This document shows positions 32,081 to 39,633 of a DNA stretch of 40,197 nucleotides, piece by piece. The translations under genes were made by a program, and so were the position numbers. The stretch comes from JAHEJX01 sp041605955. Lineage in GTDB: Bacteria > Actinomycetota > Acidimicrobiia > Spongiisociales > UBA5794. Every line of letters begins with the position of its first letter. Within the stretch, counting starts at the first letter, position 1. The stretch is from the NCBI GenBank assembly GCA_041605955.1, contig JBFIXI010000036.1, positions 1 to 40,197 on the forward strand, in the 5' to 3' direction. The notes below the pieces were generated by a model. It saw only the letters and a program-made list of their open reading frames with translations. It was not told the DNA's origin and did no database searches.

Positions 32081-32551
32081 CTACTGCGCCGCCGCCTCCG
32101 TAATCCTGTCCCACAAGTGGCGAGCAAACGACCGGGACACGAGCAACAGGTACGACAGCTCGTCGGCAACGTCATCACGGACCAGCTCGGTCGCCACGTC
32201 GTCCACCAGCGTCCTGGCGGCGGCTCCGTTGGGAGTCATGGCCTCACTCAGATCCAGGCCACAAAGATGTTCGAGCACGTTGCGCGACCCGGCCCCCGAG
32301 AGCCGGAGCATTGCACGGACGTGGCTGATGTCCACGGCGTCGGCCGCCGGCTCGCTCACGTCGAGCTCGATCCACTCCCCAGGCGCGATAGAAAAGGCCA
32401 AGCCGTCGCCTGCCTGCTGCGATTCTCCGATCGGGACCGACCAGCGGTCGGTCCACGTGCGCCACTTGCTCGTCGCTGACTCGTCCGCCAATCGACAGGC
32501 GCCGAGGTCGATCTGCTCATCGGGAACTGGGCGGGCGAAACCTTCAACCAC
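32081..32551 (-). CDS. soxG: Sarcosine oxidase gamma subunit
   Basis: A 156-residue protein from GTG 32551, overlapping the soxA stop by eight bases. It has the SoxG pattern: SATSKWRTWTDRWSVPIGES, DGLAFSIAPGEWIELDVSEP, RAMLRLSGAGSRNVLEHLCG and the end SYLLLVSRSFARHLWDRITE. The fold is related to the GcvT-type domain. SoxG is a structural subunit of the cytosolic heterotetrameric enzyme that oxidises sarcosine to glycine. It is the last gene of the minus-strand operon. Confidence 0.85.
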   Translation of the reverse strand: MVEGFARPVPDEQIDLGACRLADESATSKWRTWTDRWSVPIGESQQAGDGLAFSIAPGEWIELDVSEPAADAVDISHVRAMLRLSGAGSRNVLEHLCGLDLSEAMTPNGAAARTLVDDVATELVRDDVADELSYLLLVSRSFARHLWDRITEAAAQ

Positions 32552-35375
32552 GGAGCCGCTTCCCTTCGGGATCGAAGTGGGCGTGGTGGTCGAGCATGTT
32601 TGCCCGATGATCCGTGCCGTCGGGAAGGTGGATGGTGAGCCCGGCTCGTGAGTCGACGACCGCCATGTCCACCTGGGCTAGGCAGACACTCCGACCCAAC
32701 GTCGGCGACATCCGGCTCGACGTGATCCGCCCCACGATCCGGTCGCCGTCGACGAGCTGGCTAGCTTCCGGCGGCACCAGTTGGGGGTCAACGGGTTGGA
32801 CTGCAACCAGCGTCCGCGGGGGCCCGGCTTCCTCCTCCCACCGCAGCTCCGGCTTGCCGGCGAAGTCCGACTTGTCCGCCTTCACTGCCCAACCGGCGGC
32901 GGCACCACGAGCTCTCGTCAGACCATCGGTGTCCTGCCCCACGATGAAGTGGCCCTTCTCGAGACGCATGATGCGCTGCGCCTCCAGGCCGAAGGGGGCG
33001 ACGCCGAGGTCGGCGCCGGTCTCCAGAATCGACTCCCACACGTGGAGGCCATATCCGGCGGGGACGTGCACCTCGAAGCTCAGCTCCCCGGTGAAACCGA
33101 TACGCAACAGAATGCACTCGGGGATACCGGAGACGGTCGCCCGCCGGGCCTGCATGTAGCCGAACGCCTCCGCCGATAGATCGACGTCCGCAACGATGCG
33201 CTCCAGGAGATCGCGCGACAGTGGACCCGCCACGTTCATCGCGGCGTAACCGTCGGACACTGCGGTCACCTTGACATCCCAGTCCGGGAACCCCGTCTGC
33301 AGCCATTCGTCCAACCAGTTCCACACCCGGCCGGCCCCGCCCGAGGTCGTAGTCATGTAGTAACGGTCGTCATCGAGGCGGGCGGTGACGCCATCGTCGA
33401 AGATGATGCCGTCGTCGCCACACATGATCCCGTAGCGGACTGCCCCCACCGCAAGCTGGGCCCAGCGGTTCGTATAGACGAACTCCAGCAGCTTGGGCAC
33501 ATCGGCGCCGCGAAGGTCGATCTTACCGAGCGGGCTCACGTCGATGACTCCGACTCGTTCCCTCGTGTTGCGGACCTCGGCGGCAGGATCCCCGTACTGG
33601 TTGGGGCGCAGCCATTGCCCGGCAACGATCCGAGCGGCGCCGTTCGCCTCGTGCCAGTCGTCCAGCGGAGACCGCCGCACCGGGTCTTCGCCGGCGCCGG
33701 CGAGGGCGGCGAGGGTGACCGGCGCATAGGGTGGGCGCCACGTGGTCGTTCCGGTCTCGGCAATCGTGGCGCCGGTGGCGGCCGCATGAATCGCCACCGC
33801 ATTGGCGACCTCCAGCTTGCCCTGAATTGGCCCCATCGTTGCGGTCGTGTATCGCTTGGAGAGCTCGATCGAGTCGAAGCCCTCGGCCGCGGCCGAGGCG
33901 AGGTCGCTTGCCTTGATGTCTTCCGAGAAGTCCACGAAACCGTCGGTAGGTCCGCGAAAGATCTCCGGGTGAGGTGCGGGCTCCAGCTGGGCCAGCGCCG
34001 CGGGCTCCCCCGCTGGGTCGGGTGTGGTGGCGGCCCGGGGAGTCGCCATCGCCCAGCCGTGCGCCAACCGGAGCGCCCGACGGGCAGCCTCGGCACCGGT
34101 GGCCCGACCATGCTCGACGAGCTCGTCGAACGAGCCGTCCCCGACGACGCCGCCGGTCGCCATCACCTCGGGTGGCAATTCGCCGGGGATGAACCTCGCC
34201 GCCCGGGGGTCATAAGTGGGGCGGTCTCCCGCCATGTTGAGCAGCGCAGTCGGCGTGGTCCACCCAACCGCGGTCACCAGCAGGTCCGCCTCCACGGTGC
34301 GCCCCCCGCCCAGCTCGACCTTGCTCACAGCCCCCCGGCCGATCGCCCTCACGAGGTGCTCGTGGCGGCGCAAGTCGACCACCGCGGCAATGTCGGCACC
34401 GGCCTCTTCGAGCTGATCCCGGGCCAGATCGCCTGCCGCGTTGGCCGTCGCCACGACTACCCGACTGCCCGGAACAACGCCGTACAAGCGGATCAGTCGC
34501 GACACGGCTCCCGAGAGCATTACGCCGGGAAGATCGTTACCGGTGAACACGTAGGGGCGCTCGATCTTGCCGGCCGCCACCACCAGGGATTTGGCCCGTG
34601 CGTTGATGATCCGCTCCTCACCACCGGACCGGGCCACGACGCCGACCCAGTTGTGGTCGTAGCGACCGGCGACCACCGCGTCGGTGATCACCTCCACCTG
34701 GGCCGCCGCAATGGCGCCGCGCAGCTCCTCCAGCGCTGCCAGATCGGCGGCGCTGCCGTAGCGCAGGTGGCCCCCCAGCTGGTGGTTCTCGTCGACCAAG
34801 ATCACCCTGGCGCCGGTACCGGCCGCTCCCAAGGCGGCCGCCATGCCTGCAGGGCCACCGCCGGCGACGAGCACATCCGGGTGGGCGTAGCGCTTCTCCG
34901 GATGCTTGTGATCGGCGCCGCCGCCGACCGTGCCCCCTGCGCTGAACCTGCGCAACGTGCGCTGGTAGAACTGTCGCATCGGCCGCGGGCCCATGAACGT
35001 CTTGTAGTAGAAGCCGGGCGTGAGGTAGCGCCCGATGAGGCCGGTAGCCGCCCGGACGTCGTAGCGCAGCGAGGGCCACCCGCCCTGGGACTCGACGATC
35101 ATCCCGTCATCAAGCAGCCGATGCCCGGCGCGCACATTGGGCTCGCCACCGACCTGTACGAACAGGTTGGGATCGTGCCCGTCGGCGGTGAGGATGCCCC
35201 GCGGCCGGTGGTATTTGAAGCTCCGCGAGAACACTGTGATGCCCGCTGCCGCCAGCGCCGATGCGATGGTGTCGCCCCCGTAGCCGGTGATCGGCTCGCC
35301 GTTCCATGTGAAGTAACGCACGTCCGTGCGGTCGATCACCTGGCCGGGTGTAGCGGGGAGGCGGTGGGCCGTCAC
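32544..35375 (-). CDS. soxA: Sarcosine oxidase alpha subunit
   Basis: A 943-residue protein. The start GTG 35375 overlaps the soxD stop (GTGA), showing translational coupling; the frame stays open to 36371 but that part is antisense noise. Residues ~15-110 are the N-terminal ferredoxin-like fold without Fe-S cysteines (GEPITGYGGDTIASALAAAG, SFKYHRPRG). The FAD/NAD Rossmann motif is DVLVAGGGPAGMAAALGAAG (167-186), with a second nucleotide-binding site in PGSRVVVATANAAGDLA. The C-terminal ~380 residues are a GcvT/T-protein domain (VRYGIMCGDDGIIFDDGVTA; GFTGELSFEVHVPAGYG) that passes the methyl group to tetrahydrofolate. Together with SoxBDG it converts sarcosine, O2 and THF to glycine, H2O2 and methylene-THF. 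Confidence 0.93.
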   Translation of the reverse strand: MTAHRLPATPGQVIDRTDVRYFTWNGEPITGYGGDTIASALAAAGITVFSRSFKYHRPRGILTADGHDPNLFVQVGGEPNVRAGHRLLDDGMIVESQGGWPSLRYDVRAATGLIGRYLTPGFYYKTFMGPRPMRQFYQRTLRRFSAGGTVGGGADHKHPEKRYAHPDVLVAGGGPAGMAAALGAAGTGARVILVDENHQLGGHLRYGSAADLAALEELRGAIAAAQVEVITDAVVAGRYDHNWVGVVARSGGEERIINARAKSLVVAAGKIERPYVFTGNDLPGVMLSGAVSRLIRLYGVVPGSRVVVATANAAGDLARDQLEEAGADIAAVVDLRRHEHLVRAIGRGAVSKVELGGGRTVEADLLVTAVGWTTPTALLNMAGDRPTYDPRAARFIPGELPPEVMATGGVVGDGSFDELVEHGRATGAEAARRALRLAHGWAMATPRAATTPDPAGEPAALAQLEPAPHPEIFRGPTDGFVDFSEDIKASDLASAAAEGFDSIELSKRYTTATMGPIQGKLEVANAVAIHAAATGATIAETGTTTWRPPYAPVTLAALAGAGEDPVRRSPLDDWHEANGAARIVAGQWLRPNQYGDPAAEVRNTRERVGVIDVSPLGKIDLRGADVPKLLEFVYTNRWAQLAVGAVRYGIMCGDDGIIFDDGVTARLDDDRYYMTTTSGGAGRVWNWLDEWLQTGFPDWDVKVTAVSDGYAAMNVAGPLSRDLLERIVADVDLSAEAFGYMQARRATVSGIPECILLRIGFTGELSFEVHVPAGYGLHVWESILETGADLGVAPFGLEAQRIMRLEKGHFIVGQDTDGLTRARGAAAGWAVKADKSDFAGKPELRWEEEAGPPRTLVAVQPVDPQLVPPEASQLVDGDRIVGRITSSRMSPTLGRSVCLAQVDMAVVDSRAGLTIHLPDGTDHRANMLDHHAHFDPEGKRLRG

Positions 35376-35632
35376 GACGCGGCCTCGGCAACGTCGCGCA
35401 CCGCCCGGATCTCGTTGCTCACGGTGTTGCGCTCGACCCTGAGGAAGCGCCGGCACCCGGACACGTGGAACCAGGTCTCGTCCTGCCAACCCGCCACGTT
35501 CGCCTTGTCGTATAGGTAGGCGCGCCACTCGTGGGGCGGGGCGTCGACATCCGGCCGCGACACCACTTCGCCGCGGAAGGCGAACTCGTCCGAGTTCCGT
35601 GGTCCGCAGTGGGGGCAGGGGATCAGCAGCAT
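35372..35632 (-). CDS. soxD: Sarcosine oxidase delta subunit
   Basis: An 86-residue protein starting at ATG 35632, nine bases after soxB, with its GAGAGG ribosome site inside the soxB stop region. The family hallmarks are CPHCGPRNSDEFAFRGEV near the start, with zinc cysteines C6 and C9, and a C-terminal HVSGCRRFLRVERNT whose Cys is a further ligand. The middle has the conserved WRAYLYDKANVAGWQDETWF segment. SoxD is a zinc-binding structural subunit holding the heterotetramer together. The gene overlaps soxA by four bases. Confidence 0.92.
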   Translation of the reverse strand: MLLIPCPHCGPRNSDEFAFRGEVVSRPDVDAPPHEWRAYLYDKANVAGWQDETWFHVSGCRRFLRVERNTVSNEIRAVRDVAEAAS

Positions 35633-35641
35633 GGAAGCCTC

Positions 35642-36889
35642 TCAGTGGCCAACAGCGGCGGCCCCTTTCTCGGCCGTCAGGTCGCCCCGGGGGAACCGGT
35701 CGAGCCCGAACGGCGCAATCAGCGGCGGCATCTGGCCGGTTGCCACCAGTTGAGCAGTCTGCTCGCCCGCGACCGGGCCCGCTTTGAATCCGTAGGTGCC
35801 CCAGCCGACATCGACGAAGAAGCCTTGGACCGGAGTGGGACCGATGATCGGCCCGAAGTCCGGCGTCATATCGCACAAACCGGCCCATTGCCGCAATAGC
35901 CGCATCTGGCCGAGCCCGGGCATCAGCTCGAGCACGTGGTGAGCCAGCCCCTCGGCGAAATCGAGCGATCCCCGCGTGGAGTAGGAGCTGAAGGGGTCGA
36001 CGCTGGCCCCGAAGACCAGCTCGCCGCGGGCGGTTTGGCTGACGTACACGTGCAGCGTCCCCGAGACGACGACCGGGTCGAGGATCGGCTGCACCGGCTC
36101 GGTCACCGCGGCCTGGAGAGGTCGGGTCGTGATCGGAAGCTTGACTCCGGCCATTGCTGCGACGAGTGAGCTCCAGCCAGCCGTGCAGTTGATGACAACC
36201 GGGGTGGCAATCGGGCCCCGCGAGGTGGCGACGCCGGTGACCCGGCCATCGACGACGTCGATGCCGGTGACCTCCGTCTGTTGGTGGAGGTGGACGCCTC
36301 GCCTGTCGGCAGCGCGGGCGTAGCCCCACACGACGGCGTCGTGCCTGATGATCCCGCCCGGCGGGTGCCACAACGCTCCGAGGATCGGGTAGCGCGGCCG
36401 GTCAGACACATCGATCGCCGGCGCCAGCTCCTTGATCTCGGCCGGAGCAATCACCGACGAGTCGATGCCTTGAAGCTTGTTGACCTCGGCCCGCCAGCGC
36501 ATCGTGCGCAGCGAACCGTCGTTGTGGGCCAGCGTCATGTGGCCGCGCTGTTCGAACATCACGTTGTAGTTCAGGTCGGAGGCCAGCCCCTCGTAGAGCT
36601 TCACGGACCGGTCGTAGAAGCGCGATCCCTCCGGGGTGAGGTAGTTCGACCGGACGATGGCCGTGTTGCGCCCGGAGCCGCCGCTGCCGATGTACGCCCT
36701 CTCCACTACAGCGACGTTGCTGATGCCGTGGTTGCGGGCGAGGTAGTACGCAGTCGCCAGTCCGTGCACCCCCCCACCGACGATCACCACGTCGTAGCTG
36801 GGGCGCAGCTCATGGTGCCGCCAGGCCCGCGGCCACGATTCTCCGGTGAGGCCGCGCCGCAGCAGCGAGAGCGCCGAGTACTTAGCCAT
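35642..36889 (-). CDS. soxB: Sarcosine oxidase beta subunit
   Basis: ATG 36889 has GGGAGGG just upstream; the open frame upstream to 37330 overlaps the previous gene and is not used. The 415-residue protein has a SoxB N-terminus (KYSALSLLRRGLTGESWPRA), an FAD-binding GGGVHG at 38-43, and the conserved GGSGRNTAIVRSNYLTPEG. GGIIRHDAVVWGYARAADRR (178-197) includes H183; a His near this site (about 173-175 in characterised enzymes) carries covalent FMN, and H175 is another candidate. The C-terminal motif is VGWGTYGFKAGPVAGE. It oxidises sarcosine and passes electrons to O2. Order and spacing define an operon with soxD-soxA-soxG. Confidence 0.92.
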   Translation of the reverse strand: MAKYSALSLLRRGLTGESWPRAWRHHELRPSYDVVIVGGGVHGLATAYYLARNHGISNVAVVERAYIGSGGSGRNTAIVRSNYLTPEGSRFYDRSVKLYEGLASDLNYNVMFEQRGHMTLAHNDGSLRTMRWRAEVNKLQGIDSSVIAPAEIKELAPAIDVSDRPRYPILGALWHPPGGIIRHDAVVWGYARAADRRGVHLHQQTEVTGIDVVDGRVTGVATSRGPIATPVVINCTAGWSSLVAAMAGVKLPITTRPLQAAVTEPVQPILDPVVVSGTLHVYVSQTARGELVFGASVDPFSSYSTRGSLDFAEGLAHHVLELMPGLGQMRLLRQWAGLCDMTPDFGPIIGPTPVQGFFVDVGWGTYGFKAGPVAGEQTAQLVATGQMPPLIAPFGLDRFPRGDLTAEKGAAAVGH

Positions 36890-36912
36890 TGCCGCCCTCC
36901 CCTGCCGGCCGC

Positions 36913-38220
36913 CTAGCCGAGCACGCTGAAGGACGAGTCGCGGTTGATCTCGCGATTTCTGCTGAATGCTCCCATGTTCAGCTGGAGACCGGTATACCTT
37001 CCGGGGACGACCACCGGGTCCTTGTCGTGGTCGTGCCCGGCTTCGACCCGGCCGATCAGCTCGGTCATGCAGTGGGCGGCCACGGAGGCGTTCTTGAACT
37101 GGTTGCCGCTGGTGCCGATGGCGACGTAGAAGCCGTCGAGATCGGTCTTGTCGTAGATCGGGATCCAGTCGTCGCTCACGTCGTACAGGTCGACGACGCC
37201 CTTCATGCTGTTCGGGATGCCGAGCTCGGGCAATCGGGTGGCGAGCCGGTAGGCCTGGGTATGCCACTGCTCGCGAGTCACGCTGCGGTTGTAATCGTCG
37301 GGATCCTCGATCCACTCCTGTGGATCGCATTCCGGGTCCTGGCTGCCCAGCAAGATGTTGTTGCCCACCTCCGGCCTGAAATAGGTGCCGAGATCGTCGT
37401 CGCCCACGAGGAAGCCGTTGCGCTCGAAGTCGAGCCCGTCCGGCGACGGGAAATGATGCACCTCGTGACGCAACGCTCGCGTCTTGATCTCCATCGAATC
37501 TGCCACCCCGGCCAACTCGTTGATCACGAATGAGTGCGGCCCGGCCACGTTGACGACGATGGGGGCATCAATCTGGATTCCGTCACCGAGGGTGACGCCG
37601 AGCACCCGGTTGTCCGCGGTCCTGATGTCGGTGACCTCGGTGTTGAACCGGAAATCTCCCCCTTTGGCCTCCGCGGCTCGCTGCAGATTGTGTGTCGCCA
37701 GCTGCGGATCGCTGATGTAGCCGGCGGCCGGGGAGTAGACGGCGCTCGGCAGCTGTTCGGTCGGCTCTGCGAAGAACGCCTCGTCCTCGGCCCGTTTGGG
37801 CGGGGCGTGCCTGCCCAGCGCAATCCCTGGGATGTGCTCCTGGATGGTCTTGGCGTCCCATATCTCGTAGGGCACCCCGATCTCGTCGAAGAGCGGCAGT
37901 ACCTTGTCGGTGTAGCGCGAGTCGTTGCCCAGGTAGACGCCGCCGCACTTGTGGAACTCGGCGAGGCCGAGCTCGTCTTCGACCTCTAGGTAGTTGGGCC
38001 AGTCCTCCCAGTAGAACATGCCCTCGTAGGCCATCGCCACCCCCGCCCAAGTGGAATAGTGGGTCCGGATGATGGCGCACGAGTTGCTGGTAGATCCGTA
38101 GCCTGCGGCAGGCAGCTTGTCGATATTCAGCGTGGCGTAGCCGGCCTTGGACAGCTCGAAGCCGATGTTGGCGCCGATGACCCCGGCGCCGATGATGATC
38201 GCATCGTACTGATCTCGCAT
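36913..38220 (-). CDS. FAD-dependent DAO-family oxidoreductase, first gene of sox operon
   Basis: A 435-residue D-amino-acid-oxidase-family flavoenzyme. It starts MRDQYDAIIIGAGVIGANIG with the dinucleotide motif GAGVIG at 11-16. GSTSNSCAIIRTHYSTW follows, equivalent to the GSSG.N.a.iR block of SoxB-type enzymes. The C-terminal flavin site is GFYVAIGTSGNQFKNASVAA. It ends 23 bases before soxB, so it is probably the first gene of the operon. Known partners of sox genes are dimethylglycine or other N-methyl amino acid oxidases; this could be the step before sarcosine, but no GcvT domain is present, so free formaldehyde or a shared SoxA folate site would have to take the methyl group (inference). 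Confidence 0.83.
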   Translation of the reverse strand: MRDQYDAIIIGAGVIGANIGFELSKAGYATLNIDKLPAAGYGSTSNSCAIIRTHYSTWAGVAMAYEGMFYWEDWPNYLEVEDELGLAEFHKCGGVYLGNDSRYTDKVLPLFDEIGVPYEIWDAKTIQEHIPGIALGRHAPPKRAEDEAFFAEPTEQLPSAVYSPAAGYISDPQLATHNLQRAAEAKGGDFRFNTEVTDIRTADNRVLGVTLGDGIQIDAPIVVNVAGPHSFVINELAGVADSMEIKTRALRHEVHHFPSPDGLDFERNGFLVGDDDLGTYFRPEVGNNILLGSQDPECDPQEWIEDPDDYNRSVTREQWHTQAYRLATRLPELGIPNSMKGVVDLYDVSDDWIPIYDKTDLDGFYVAIGTSGNQFKNASVAAHCMTELIGRVEAGHDHDKDPVVVPGRYTGLQLNMGAFSRNREINRDSSFSVLG

Positions 38221-38286
38221 CGGCTCAGCCTATCCGAAGGCGCCCCGCCTTGTAATCTCGGTGCAGACATCGAGAGGAGGCTCCGG
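38221..38286. promoter_or_regulatory. Divergent control region of the sox locus
   Basis: Only 66 bases separate the two divergent DAO genes. On the plus strand TGTAAT (38251-38256) resembles a -10 box, and GGAGG (38275-38279) is the ribosome site for GTG 38287. No clear -35 or operator palindrome is seen. The shared gap suggests joint control of both transcripts. Confidence 0.3.
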
Positions 38287-39627
38287 GTGACGGCCCCGCT
38301 ACCTGAGTCGGCAACGTACGTCATCGTGGGCGGCGGCGTGCACGGGCTGAGCACGGCCTGGCACCTCGCCATGCAGCTCGAGCGTCGCGGCACGGGAGGC
38401 GGCGGGGATGTGCTCCTTCTCGAGAAGACGGCACCCGGGGCCGGCGCTACCGGCATCGCCTGCGGCTGTGTTCGCAACCTCTACATGACCGAGCCGCTCC
38501 ACGCCATCTTGCGCGAGTCCGTCGACGTCTGGAACTACGACCCGGTCCTCTTCGGCTTCCAGCAGGTGGGCTACATCTCGTGTGGCGAGGAGAACCAGAT
38601 ACCCGACTACGAGCGAATCCACCACAGCCAAGCGAGCGTCGGCTACACCTCCGACATGTACGTTGGCCAGGAGGCCCGCGACTTCCTCACCGGTGTCTGG
38701 CCCGACTTCAAACATCACACGGTCGACGTCGTGCTCCACGAGAAGCTGAGCGGCTACGCCGGGACCGCACAAACGGTGAAGGGCCTGACAACGATGTGCG
38801 AGCGCTACGGAGTTCAGATCCGTAGCGGCGTCGAGGTCCAGGGTTACGACATCACCGGGGGACAGGTCACGGCCGTCGAGACGAGCCACGGCAAGGTGAA
38901 CGCGGACGTGGTCTTCCTGTGCCTGGGGGCCTGGCTGCCGGCTCACTGGAAGATGCTCGGCCAGCCGATGCACCTCGACGTCGGGTATGCGGACGGCACC
39001 CGGGTCGAGAACAAGGATATGTGGACGTACTGGCGCCTCGAAGAAGGCGAGATCTACTACGACGGCCCGTATTACACGGCGGACGGTCTCAACCCGCCGG
39101 TGCTGCATATCGAGTTGATGAACACGCCGGTCATCGACCCCCAGACCGGCCAGGAGCTCGACGACAACGTCTACGTCTACTGGAAGAACGGCAGTGAGCG
39201 CATGGAGCGCCCCGGCATCCAGGGGGGTGGCATGCCCGTCATGCTGGGCGCCGAGGCCAACGTCGAGCCGTATGGGCACGCCAACGACGAATACCAGGCC
39301 GGCCCCGAATTCGCCGACTACATCACGGCGTGCATGGGCATGTTCATGGAGCGCTTCGAGGGGATCCGGCCAAACTTCAAGGAGCGCCGCAACGGCGGCA
39401 TCGGCGCCTTCACCCCCGACAACGTGCCCATCGTCGACTGGATCATGCCGAACGTCTACGTGATCGCCGACTCGAACCACGGTTTCAAGAAGACGGGCTT
39501 GGGCAAGCTCGTCGCCAAGCAAGTGCTCGACTCACAGCCCGTTCCCCAACTGAAGCCTTTCCGCTTCAGCCGCTACGCCGAAGGCGCCGCCTTCGGGTCG
39601 GGCACCACCCACTCCCCCTGGGTGTAA
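38287..39627 (+). CDS. FAD-dependent DAO-family oxidoreductase, SoxB-like paralogue
   Basis: GTG 38287 follows GGAGG by seven bases. The 446-residue protein begins ATYVIVGGGVHGLSTAWHLA, with GGGVHG at 15-20 as in SoxB. GAGATGIACGCVRNLYMTEP replaces the usual GSSGRN block, with a cysteine pair at that position. Later parts are VVFLCLGAWLPAHWKMLGQP, GGIGAFTPDNVPIVDWIMPN and VIADSNHGFKKTGLGKLVAK, the flavin-binding C-terminus. It is a soluble flavoprotein oxidase or dehydrogenase. Divergent from the sox operon with only 66 bases between, it probably acts in the same pathway on a related N-methyl or secondary amine. Substrate unproven. Confidence 0.82.
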   Translation: MTAPLPESATYVIVGGGVHGLSTAWHLAMQLERRGTGGGGDVLLLEKTAPGAGATGIACGCVRNLYMTEPLHAILRESVDVWNYDPVLFGFQQVGYISCGEENQIPDYERIHHSQASVGYTSDMYVGQEARDFLTGVWPDFKHHTVDVVLHEKLSGYAGTAQTVKGLTTMCERYGVQIRSGVEVQGYDITGGQVTAVETSHGKVNADVVFLCLGAWLPAHWKMLGQPMHLDVGYADGTRVENKDMWTYWRLEEGEIYYDGPYYTADGLNPPVLHIELMNTPVIDPQTGQELDDNVYVYWKNGSERMERPGIQGGGMPVMLGAEANVEPYGHANDEYQAGPEFADYITACMGMFMERFEGIRPNFKERRNGGIGAFTPDNVPIVDWIMPNVYVIADSNHGFKKTGLGKLVAKQVLDSQPVPQLKPFRFSRYAEGAAFGSGTTHSPWV

Positions 39628-39633
39628 AGCTCC

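Noticed and set aside
33615..35519. Plus-strand open frame of ~634 codons opposite soxA/soxD
   Set aside because: It is antisense to soxA, whose motifs and operon overlaps are clear.
35376..36371. N-terminal extension of soxA in the same open frame
   Set aside because: It would overlap soxD and soxB, and has Arg/Pro-rich non-conserved sequence. The GTGA overlap with soxD gives the normal SoxA length.
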